Positions 8,846 to 15,712 of a stretch of 64,000 nt of DNA are shown here, piece after piece (the first letter of the stretch is position 1; the number at the start of each line of letters is the position of its first letter). The DNA lies in NCBI RefSeq assembly GCF_026786305.1, contig NZ_JAJAYI010000086.1, positions 1 through 64,000 on the forward strand, given 5' to 3'. Source of the stretch: Cryobacterium sp. Its GTDB lineage: Bacteria > Actinomycetota > Actinomycetes > Actinomycetales > Microbacteriaceae. The position numbers and the translations under genes are program-made. The notes under the pieces were generated by a model. The model was not told where the DNA came from and searched no databases. It saw only the letters and a program-made list of their open reading frames with translations.

Positions 8846-10018
8846 ATGAGTGATCTGCCCGATCTCGTCTGCTTCGAGTGCGACGCAATCTACCCGGTCG
8901 AGAGCCTGGTCTGGCGGTGCACCTGCGGCGGCGTTCTCGACGTCGCCGAGTTCGCTTTTAACGTGGATGCCGCGGCTCTGCCCGAGCGCACCCCGTCACT
9001 CTGGCGCTATGCCGAGGCGCTGCCGATCGAAGTCGACCCGACAATCACACTGGGGGAGGGACTGTCGCCGCTCGTACCGTCCCGCGCGCTCGCCCATGTA
9101 CAGCTCAAACTCGACTTTCTGCTGCCGACGCTCTCGTTCAAAGACCGCGGAGCCGTGGTGCTCGCGACCCTCGCCAAACGGCTGGGCGTCACAAACGCCA
9201 TGGTCGACAGCAGCGGAAATGCCGGAACGGCGATGGCCGCCTACTTCGGGCGGGCCGGCATCGGCTGCACGGTGTACGTTCCCGAATCCACGTCGCCCGG
9301 CAAGCTCGCGCAGATGCGCGCGCACCGTGCCACGGTTGAACTGGTGCCCGGCTCGCGAGCGGATACCTCCGCAGCGGCCCTTCAGGCGGCGGGGCAGGAC
9401 GGCGTGCTGTACGCGAGCCACGTCTACCACCCGTACTTTCTGCACGGTGTGAAAACCTACGGCTACGAGATCTGGGAGCAGCGCGGGCGCTCGCTGCCAG
9501 AGACCGTCGTCGTTCCGGTCGGCAACGGCACGATGGTGCTCGGCTGTTACCTCGCCTTCAGCGAGCTGGTTGCCGCTGGGCTTGCTGAGCGGATGCCGCG
9601 AATCATCGCGGTGCAGGCTTCTGCTTGTTCACCGCTTGAACAGGCAATGGCGCTGGGACTCGACGCCCCTCTGGCCGTTGACGGCGGTGCCACGATCGCG
9701 GAGGGCATCGCCATTGCGGCGCCTTCCCGGGGAAAACAGATAGTACGGGCCGTGCGCGCCACCGGCGGCACCATCGTCTCCGTTACCGACCAACAGACCG
9801 CGGCCGCATGCCAGGAACTTGCCAACGAAGGACTCTTCGTGGAGCCGACCTCGGCGGTGTGTTTCGCCGCTGTGCGTGCCGCCGTCGACCAGGGCTTCGA
9901 TGACGCCAGCCCCACCTGGGCGGTCGCCGCGAGCCTGCTCACGGCCCGATCGGTTGTCGTGCCCCTGTGCGGCGCCGGCCTGAAATCGCCCGGTGACACG
10001 AGCCGCATGCACGCATGA
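8846..10018 (+). CDS. Threonine-synthase-like PLP enzyme (second copy)
   Basis: 390 residues. A fold-type II PLP enzyme: the cofactor lysine is in LSFKDRGAVV, the phosphate-binding asparagine/glycine region is DSSGNAGTAMAAY, and VPVGNGTMVLG and LFVEPTSAVCFAA are conserved. The N-terminus has a zinc-ribbon-like CFEC (residues 9-12) and CTCGG, as in long archaeal/bacterial threonine synthases. The aspartate-pathway thrC is a separate gene at 32552-33679, so this paralogue may act on another substrate, such as a serine/threonine-type lyase or synthase. It starts 9 bp after the protease gene and is followed by a small zinc-ribbon gene. The family is certain; the reaction is not. Confidence 0.82.
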   Translation: MSDLPDLVCFECDAIYPVESLVWRCTCGGVLDVAEFAFNVDAAALPERTPSLWRYAEALPIEVDPTITLGEGLSPLVPSRALAHVQLKLDFLLPTLSFKDRGAVVLATLAKRLGVTNAMVDSSGNAGTAMAAYFGRAGIGCTVYVPESTSPGKLAQMRAHRATVELVPGSRADTSAAALQAAGQDGVLYASHVYHPYFLHGVKTYGYEIWEQRGRSLPETVVVPVGNGTMVLGCYLAFSELVAAGLAERMPRIIAVQASACSPLEQAMALGLDAPLAVDGGATIAEGIAIAAPSRGKQIVRAVRATGGTIVSVTDQQTAAACQELANEGLFVEPTSAVCFAAVRAAVDQGFDDASPTWAVAASLLTARSVVVPLCGAGLKSPGDTSRMHA

Positions 10019-10046
10019 GTTTTCTGTGGCTCACCAAACTGGCCGG

Positions 10047-10214
10047 ATGCTCGCCACCGACAATGCACTCACCTGCCCCGCGTGCGGCAGCGAGATGATC
10101 ACGGACGGCGTCGATACCGCCGACGGCCTGGAATTCTGCCATCGGTGCCCGAAGTGCCGGCTGGTCATCGTGTGTCCGGCCGAAGGCCGGAATCGACCTA
10201 TCTGCAGCGAATAA
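10047..10214 (+). CDS. Small zinc-ribbon protein
   Basis: 55 residues from ATG 10047 (MLATDNALTCPACGSEMI) to TAA. Two Cys pairs, CPAC near residue 10 and CHRCPKC near residue 35, with two further Cys (VIVCPA, PICSE), indicate a structural zinc site. The frame is open upstream to 9993, overlapping the previous gene, but that part has no motif. It probably shares a transcript with the upstream PLP enzyme (28 bp gap). Function unknown; small ribbons of this kind often bind nucleic acid or partner proteins. Confidence 0.5.
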   Translation: MLATDNALTCPACGSEMITDGVDTADGLEFCHRCPKCRLVIVCPAEGRNRPICSE

Positions 10215-10225
10215 CTTTCTAAAAA

Positions 10226-10247
10226 CAGAAGAATCTATATTCTTCTG
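10226..10247. promoter_or_regulatory. Perfect 9-bp inverted repeat upstream of aceA
   Basis: CAGAAGAAT and ATTCTTCTG are perfect inverted arms around a 4-base centre CTAT. The element is AT-rich in a GC-rich neighbourhood and is preceded by an A-run. It lies about 115 bp before the aceA ATG and 11 bp after the zinc-ribbon stop. There is no following T-run on the plus strand, so an operator is a better guess than an intrinsic terminator, although a terminator function for the upstream gene is possible. Confidence 0.5.
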
Positions 10248-10363
10248 CACAGCTTCCCGGAGAAGACCGGTTGTTCTTGCGTCAATCTTGATTCAGCAGC
10301 CGATAGCGGCCCGTTGAGTCAGTAGTCCCGGCTCAGCCCACCACACACGTCGAAGGAAAGAAC

Positions 10364-11995
10364 ATGACTGTCTACCAGAAAGACATCGAGGCCATCGAAG
10401 CTCTCAAGCAGCAGGTTGGAAGCAGCTGGGACGCCATCAACCCCGAGTCCGTCGCGCGCATGCGTGCGCAGAACCGGTTCAAGACCGGCCTCGAGATCGC
10501 GCAGTACACCGCGGACATCATGCGTAAGGACATGGGGGAGTACGACGCTGATTCCTCCGTTTACACCCAGTCGCTGGGCGTCTGGCACGGTTTCATCGGC
10601 CAGCAGAAGATGATCTCGATCAAGAAGCACCTGAAGACGACCAACAAGCGCTACCTCTACCTCTCGGGTTGGATGGTTGCTGCACTTCGCAGCGCGTTCG
10701 GTCCGCTCCCCGACCAGTCCATGCACGAGAAGACGGCCGTCCCCGCACTGGTCGAGGAGCTGTACACCTTCCTTCGCCAGGCTGACGCCCGCGAACTCGA
10801 CCTGCTGTTCACGGGCCTCGACAACGCACGCACCGTCGGCGACGACTTGACGGTCGCCGCGATCCAGACGCAGATCGACAACTTCGAGACCCACATTGTG
10901 CCGATCATCGCCGACATCGACGCTGGATTCGGTAACCCCGAGGCGACGTACCTGCTCGCCAAGAAAATGATCGAGGCCGGTGCCTGCGCCATCCAGATCG
11001 AGAACCAGGTCTCGGACGAGAAGCAGTGTGGTCACCAGGACGGCAAGGTCACGGTTCCTCACGAGGACTTCATCGCCAAGATCAACGCCGTTCGCTACGC
11101 TTTTCTCGAACTCGGCATTGAGAACGGCATCATCGTCTCGCGCACCGACTCGCTCGGTGCCGGCCTCACGCAGAAGCTCGCCGTGACCAACGAGCCCGGC
11201 GACCTGGGCGACCAGTACAACTCGTTCCTCGACGTTGATGAGATCACCGAGGCCGACCTCGGCAACGGCGATGTCGTCATCAAGCGGGACGGCAAGCTGC
11301 TGCGCCCGAAGCGCCTGGCCAGCAACCTGTTCCAGTTCCGTGCCGGAACCGGTGAGGCTCGCTGCGTGCTCGACAGCATCACGTCGCTGCAGAACGGTGC
11401 CGACCTGCTCTGGATCGAGACCGAGAAGCCGCATATCGGCCAGATCGCCGCGATGATGAACGAAGTTCGCAAAGAGATCCCGAACGCCAAGCTGGTCTAC
11501 AACAACAGCCCGTCGTTCAACTGGACCCTCAACTTCCGTCAGCAGGCGTACGACGCACTCCTCGCCGAGGGCAGGGACGTGTCGGCTTACGACCGCGCCA
11601 AGCTCATGAGCGTCGACTATGACGAGACCGAACTGGCCCTGAACGCCGACGAGAAGATCCGCACCTTCCAGCGCGACAGCTCGGCCGAGGCCGGCATATT
11701 CCACCACCTCATCACCCTGCCGACGTACCACACGGCCGCACTCTCGACCGATGACCTGGCCAAGGGCTACTTCGCCGACCAGGGCATGCTCGCCTACGTC
11801 AAGGGCGTGCAGCGTCGCGAAATTCGTGAGGGAATTGCCACGGTCAAGCACCAGAACATGTCTGGATCTGACCTCGGTGACAACCACAAGGAGTACTTCG
11901 CCGGCGACGCCGCGCTCAAGGCTGGCGGCGTGAACAACACGAGCAACCAGTTCGACGAGCCGGCTCTCAGTAGCCACTCACAGCCAAGCCACTGA
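10364..11995 (+). CDS. aceA: Isocitrate lyase (long, Pseudomonas-type)
   Basis: 543 residues. It cleaves isocitrate to glyoxylate and succinate, the first step of the glyoxylate shunt for growth on acetate or fatty acids. The catalytic signature reads KQCGH at residues 220-224, where most short forms have KKCGH. IIADIDAGFGN, VSRTDSLGAG, YNNSPSFNW and FHHLITLPTYH are conserved. At about 540 residues with the KQCGHQDGKVTVPHEDF block, it belongs to the long subgroup known from Pseudomonas aeruginosa (531 residues), not the 430-residue actinobacterial Icl1. AAGGAAAG precedes the ATG. The gene stands alone: a palindrome is upstream and a strong terminator follows. Malate synthase is not in the window. 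Confidence 0.96.
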   Translation: MTVYQKDIEAIEALKQQVGSSWDAINPESVARMRAQNRFKTGLEIAQYTADIMRKDMGEYDADSSVYTQSLGVWHGFIGQQKMISIKKHLKTTNKRYLYLSGWMVAALRSAFGPLPDQSMHEKTAVPALVEELYTFLRQADARELDLLFTGLDNARTVGDDLTVAAIQTQIDNFETHIVPIIADIDAGFGNPEATYLLAKKMIEAGACAIQIENQVSDEKQCGHQDGKVTVPHEDFIAKINAVRYAFLELGIENGIIVSRTDSLGAGLTQKLAVTNEPGDLGDQYNSFLDVDEITEADLGNGDVVIKRDGKLLRPKRLASNLFQFRAGTGEARCVLDSITSLQNGADLLWIETEKPHIGQIAAMMNEVRKEIPNAKLVYNNSPSFNWTLNFRQQAYDALLAEGRDVSAYDRAKLMSVDYDETELALNADEKIRTFQRDSSAEAGIFHHLITLPTYHTAALSTDDLAKGYFADQGMLAYVKGVQRREIREGIATVKHQNMSGSDLGDNHKEYFAGDAALKAGGVNNTSNQFDEPALSSHSQPSH

Positions 11996-12025
11996 CAGCC
12001 ACGCCACTGACAGCCACGCCACTGA
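11976..12025. repeat. 15-bp tandem repeat spanning the aceA stop codon
   Basis: About 3.3 copies of ACTGACAGCCACGCC: 11976-11990 (two mismatches), 11991-12005, 12006-12020 and a partial copy. The unit is a multiple of three. In the first copy the relevant codon is TCA (Ser), and in the next it is TGA, which ends aceA. Each later copy repeats the in-phase TGA. Confidence 0.85.
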
Positions 12026-12046
12026 CTCCAACGGAATGAGTTACAA

Positions 12047-12080
12047 AGAAGCCCCGGTCAACTGACCGGGGCTTCTTCGT
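12047..12080. terminator. aceA: Intrinsic terminator after aceA
   Basis: A perfect 14-bp stem (AGAAGCCCCGGTCA with TGACCGGGGCTTCT) with a very tight loop, followed by TCGTTG and preceded by AAA. It lies about 50 bp after the aceA stop, between aceA and the oppositely oriented NYN gene, so it may serve both strands. Confidence 0.85.
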
Positions 12081-12241
12081 TGATGTGCCGGCGACGCCGG
12101 AACCTGATCTTTGGCCGTGTTCTTCGAAGTAGCCGCGCCGGAGAGGAGATCCCGCCGTGACGCGTCGTGCCAATGCCGGATCGTCGGCGGGCGCGGGTCA
12201 GCTCCGGCCCAATTCTTCTGGTTCGGCATCCGTCCATGGCC

Positions 12242-13264
12242 TCAGCGTCGGCCGTCGGACTCCAGGCGCAGCCGAATCAGCCGGTGCGGGCCATCCTCTT
12301 GAAGCTCGGCCAGGTCGCTGCGCGAGGCGAGAAAGTCGGTGAAGGAGCGGTAGCCGAGCGGCTTCTCATTGAAGGCCGGGTCCATCCTGCGCATCTGGTT
12401 CTTGACCGTGCCCGTGTTGAGCCACTCGTCGGCGTCGCCCTTCGCGTGACCGATCTGCAGTGCGCGCACGAGGAGCTCGGTGGCGACCGTCTGCGGATCG
12501 GTGTCGTCAGCTGGTTCCGACTCGTCGAACTGCGAGTCCTCGGTGTGGGAGAACATCGGGTTCGTTGTGGGCTTGCGGGCGGTGCTGGGCGCTACCGTGA
12601 CCTCGACATCAGCGGGTTCGACAGCCCTCTTGCCCGATCTGCGTCTCTCGGCTGGCGCGGGGGCCGGGGAGGCGGCTGCGGTGACCGTGCCGATTCCGGG
12701 GAGCGAGTCGTAATCTTCGAATTCGTCGCAGGCCGCTGCGAGCGACGTGCTCGTCGACCCGGCGACGCCGATGCCGACGACAAACCGGCCGAGTCGTTTG
12801 GACTTCTGGGCGAGGGCGATGTAGTCGGAGTCGCCAGCGACGATGATCACGTGGGTGAGGTCGGGCAGGCGAAAGAGATCTTCGACCACGTCGACGGCGA
12901 GACGGATGTCGGCACCGTTCTTCGTTCCCCGCGTCGTGGCGGTGAACAGCTGGGTGAGGTCAACCGCGCGAGACATGAGCTGACGTTGGTAGTTCGCGTT
13001 CACGGGGACTGACCAGTCGGCGTAGGCCCGGTTGACGACCAGGGCTCCGAAAGATGCGGCGAAATCGATGATGGCGTTGAAGTCGACGGTCGCGGCGGCC
13101 AGTCTCGCGGCGATCTCGGGGTCGGCATCCGGGCTCGTTTTGTCAAAATCGCGGATGCCGTCGCGCTGAAAAGCATTTCGCCCGTGCAGCTGCTGGTAGC
13201 GCGAGATGACGATGTTATCGAAGTCAATGTAGAGGCCAACGCGTGCATCGTTCGGTTCGGTCAT
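12242..13264 (-). CDS. NYN-domain protein with C-terminal LOTUS/OST-HTH-like region
   Basis: 340 residues. Residues 1-190 form a NYN (PIN-like) domain: GLYIDFDNI (Asp), KNGADIRLAVDVVED and VAGDSDY supply the acidic residues expected for a metal-dependent RNase. A Pro/Ala/Ser-rich low-complexity linker (about 200-260) follows. The last 80 residues (AKGDADEWLNTGTVKNQMRR, then FNEKPLGYRSFTDFLASR) match the OST-HTH/LOTUS RNA-binding pattern. AAGGAGCTCAC precedes the ATG. Bacterial NYN-LOTUS proteins are widespread but their RNA targets are unknown. It is divergent from the PPOX-type gene. Confidence 0.82.
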   Translation of the reverse strand: MTEPNDARVGLYIDFDNIVISRYQQLHGRNAFQRDGIRDFDKTSPDADPEIAARLAAATVDFNAIIDFAASFGALVVNRAYADWSVPVNANYQRQLMSRAVDLTQLFTATTRGTKNGADIRLAVDVVEDLFRLPDLTHVIIVAGDSDYIALAQKSKRLGRFVVGIGVAGSTSTSLAAACDEFEDYDSLPGIGTVTAAASPAPAPAERRRSGKRAVEPADVEVTVAPSTARKPTTNPMFSHTEDSQFDESEPADDTDPQTVATELLVRALQIGHAKGDADEWLNTGTVKNQMRRMDPAFNEKPLGYRSFTDFLASRSDLAELQEDGPHRLIRLRLESDGRR

Positions 13265-13384
13265 GTGAGCTCCTTAGCCGACAGCGGAAGACTCAGTTGC
13301 GATCCGATACCCCTAGTCTGAGGCCAGCAACGCGGCGAGAGCAACTCGCGTGCCGAGAGCGCCCGCGAGCTGGCGAGAGCACCG

Positions 13385-13819
13385 GTGGACGTGAACGAAA
13401 GAGACCAACATACTTGCATCGTGACTCTCGATTCAGCACTGGACGCGTTAGGAGACGAGCGCTTCGTCTCACTCACGACTTTTCGCAAGTCAGGTGAAGG
13501 GGTATCGACCCCGGTTTGGATCGCCCGCGATGGTGATGCACTCGTCGTGACGACCCCGGAGGGCACAGGCAAGGTGAAGAGACTGCGCAATAGCGCTCGT
13601 GTCGAGCTTCGCCCCTGTGACCGGATGGGCAAGGTGAAAGAGGATGTGGCATCCGTCGCTGCACGGGCAGAGATCGTCACCGTGGCCGGCGTCACGGAAC
13701 GCCTGAACGTCATCTTTCTCGGTAAGTACAAGCTTGAATATCGAATCATCATGCTGATCGAGCGTCTGGCCAAAAAAGGCAGGCGGGATCGCGTGATGCT
13801 CCGGATCACGTCGGCTTGA
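13385..13819 (+). CDS. PPOX-class (F420/FMN split-barrel) protein
   Basis: 144 residues. The sequence LDALGDERFVSLTTFRKSGE, then VSTPVWIARDGDALVVTTPEGTGKVKRLRNSARVELRPCDRMG (here cut for length), is the split-barrel flavin/deazaflavin-binding fold of the PPOX-class F420-dependent family. The C-terminus (KYKLEYRIIMLIERLAKKGRRDRVMLRIT) fits the variant that reads KYGxxxR.....R in mycobacterial homologues. Which cofactor it binds cannot be told here. The GTG at 13385 is the longest start; GTG 13421 (VTLDSALDAL) is an alternative closer to the domain edge. No partner gene is obvious. Confidence 0.72.
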   Translation: MDVNERDQHTCIVTLDSALDALGDERFVSLTTFRKSGEGVSTPVWIARDGDALVVTTPEGTGKVKRLRNSARVELRPCDRMGKVKEDVASVAARAEIVTVAGVTERLNVIFLGKYKLEYRIIMLIERLAKKGRRDRVMLRITSA

Positions 13820-14185
13820 CCAGGCTGATTCCCCCCATACATGAATGCCGAGACCCGGAACGCTGTCATTGTGTCGCTGTCGGGCGCTCCACATCTCGAA
13901 GGTGACGGGCATCGTGGCTGACTGGGGAGACAGAATGAGTGCGCACGATGTTGTTTCGGTCTGAGCCGGCCTTGCTGGGTGAGCGCTTCCCGCTCCCGAC
14001 GTCGTCTGCTCCCGACCGTTGGGTCCGCTTCGGGACATGCGCAGAACTGGTGTCAGCGCCGAACACCTCGAATCGCTATACCGGGGGTCGCAGACTTCAG
14101 ACCGGACGTCGTCAGCTGAGCAATCGTCGATGGGGCTAAGCTCTCATTCGACCAGTTAGGCGGGACACCCATTAACGATCTCGGT
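13820..14185. other. Gene-poor 366-bp interval
   Basis: No frame with recognisable protein motifs, tRNA, repeat or strong hairpin was seen on either strand. It separates the PPOX-type gene from the membrane esterase and should contain the latter's promoter, but no convincing -35/-10 pair stands out. Confidence 0.4.
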
Positions 14186-15472
14186 ATGGCCGTGCTGCGC
14201 ATCGACATCGTCAATGCCCCCCTGCTCTACATCGTTCTCGGACTTGCGACCATCGATCTCGGTTACCTGTTATCGCGGCCACCGACCAAGCGATGGATCG
14301 TGACGGTGCTGATCGCGGTAGTCGCCGGTCTCGGTGTCGCCGCGGCGGCGTGGTTCGTGGTGGTGACGGCTGTCGACCTGTTCGGTATGTCGCCCGGGCT
14401 GGTCTCCTTCTTGTGGCTTGTAGCAACGTGCGTGGCGATCGCTGTTGCCATCGCGAATCTCCTGCGGTCGCGCGTGCGCCGAAAGATCGCTGCCTCGGCA
14501 TCCGTAGTGTTATTCCTCGTGGCGGGAACGCTGGCGATCAATGCGAGCTTCGGACTGAACCACACTGTCGGCTCGCTGTTCGGCGTCACAACGGAATCGG
14601 CGATCGCGCTCCCCTCTGCTGCAGGGTCGGGCGCAGGCGGCGCGCTATACCGAAGCTGGGTAGCTCCGGCCGACCAGCCCGCGAAAGGCACGACCGGGAG
14701 CCAGATCATTCCAAACACGGTATCGGGATTTACGTCGAGGCCGGCCGGAATCTATCTGCCGCCCGCAGCGCTGGTTGCGAAACCGCCAGCGTTGCCGCTG
14801 GTGATCCTTCTCATGGGGCAACCGGGAAACCCCGATCCGTCGTTCATCGCCGCGACGCTGGACCGCGATGCTGCCGCTCACGCCGGTCTGGCCCCAATCG
14901 TCATCGTCGCCGACCAACTCGGCGACCCTTCCGGTGACCCCCTGTGCCTGGACACTCCAAACTATGGCAACGCCGAGACCTTTATCACCACGGATGTCGT
15001 CAATTGGGCACGGGCGAACCTCAACATCATCAACGACCCACGCTACTGGACCATCGCCGGCTATTCCAATGGCGGACAGTGCGCCATTTCACTGGCCGCC
15101 AAGCACCCGGACCTGTTCTCGAACGTCGTAGACATCTCCGGTGAGGAGTTCGCTGGATCGGAGATCCAAGCGGCGACACTCGCCGATGTCTTCCACGGTG
15201 ACCAGGCCGCGTATGACGCGGTGAAGCCCATCAACCTGCTGGCCGCCAAGAGATTTCCCAACACTGTCGCGGTGTTCACTGTCGGGTCGGACGATGTGGG
15301 TTTCATCCCGGGTCAGAAACGCATGGCGGATGCGGCAGCGGCCGCGGGCATGACCGTCACGTATTGGGAATCACCTAACGGGGGGCATGTTCTACCCGCT
15401 CTTACGGATGGGCTCGACGAGGCATTCGTCATCATGTATCCGCGGCTCGGGCTGGCGCCGCCAGCCGGTTGA
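14186..15472 (+). CDS. Membrane-anchored esterase (FrmB/mycolyltransferase-like alpha/beta hydrolase)
   Basis: 428 residues. The N-terminal 130 residues contain about four hydrophobic helices (APLLYIVLGLATIDLGYLL, IVTVLIAVVAGLGVAAAAW and two more). The rest is an extracytoplasmic alpha/beta-hydrolase of the putative-esterase (D) family. The nucleophile elbow is AGYSNGGQ, with an oxyanion region VILLMGQPG, and SPNGGHVLP carries the likely catalytic His. Actinobacterial proteins of this layout are related to antigen-85-type acyltransferases and S-formylglutathione hydrolases; the real substrate is unknown. ATG 14186 lacks a strong ribosome-binding site, so the start is uncertain by a few codons. 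Confidence 0.75.
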   Translation: MAVLRIDIVNAPLLYIVLGLATIDLGYLLSRPPTKRWIVTVLIAVVAGLGVAAAAWFVVVTAVDLFGMSPGLVSFLWLVATCVAIAVAIANLLRSRVRRKIAASASVVLFLVAGTLAINASFGLNHTVGSLFGVTTESAIALPSAAGSGAGGALYRSWVAPADQPAKGTTGSQIIPNTVSGFTSRPAGIYLPPAALVAKPPALPLVILLMGQPGNPDPSFIAATLDRDAAAHAGLAPIVIVADQLGDPSGDPLCLDTPNYGNAETFITTDVVNWARANLNIINDPRYWTIAGYSNGGQCAISLAAKHPDLFSNVVDISGEEFAGSEIQAATLADVFHGDQAAYDAVKPINLLAAKRFPNTVAVFTVGSDDVGFIPGQKRMADAAAAAGMTVTYWESPNGGHVLPALTDGLDEAFVIMYPRLGLAPPAG

Positions 15473-15623
15473 TTCGGACCTGGATAGCGTGCCCTCGACA
15501 ACGTCGCTGAGCGCACTGCGCGCTGGAGTATGCAGCAGGGATCACTTCCCTGAGGAGATTGCACACGCGGACTGAATATTGCTCACCCGCTCACCACGCG
15601 ACTCTGACGAGGCCCTGGACTGA

Positions 15624-15653
15624 TTGACAGGCCATCTCGGACGGGTCTACCGT
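15624..15653 (+). promoter_or_regulatory. Candidate sigma-A promoter of the nucleotidase gene
   Basis: TTGACA at 15624-15629 and TACCGT (TAnnnT) at 15648-15653, spaced 18 bp, about 60 bp before the start of the exported 5'-nucleotidase. The -35 box is a perfect consensus; the -10 box is weak. Confidence 0.45.
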
Positions 15654-15712
15654 TATTGTTGGGGGTTGATCACTTGCCTCACGACGCCTCCATCCAGCGG
15701 CGCACCTAGGGA

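Noticed and set aside
10319-11977. 552-codon open frame antisense to isocitrate lyase
   Set aside because: Long antisense frames are common opposite GC-rich codon-biased genes; it mirrors aceA codon positions and has no domain.
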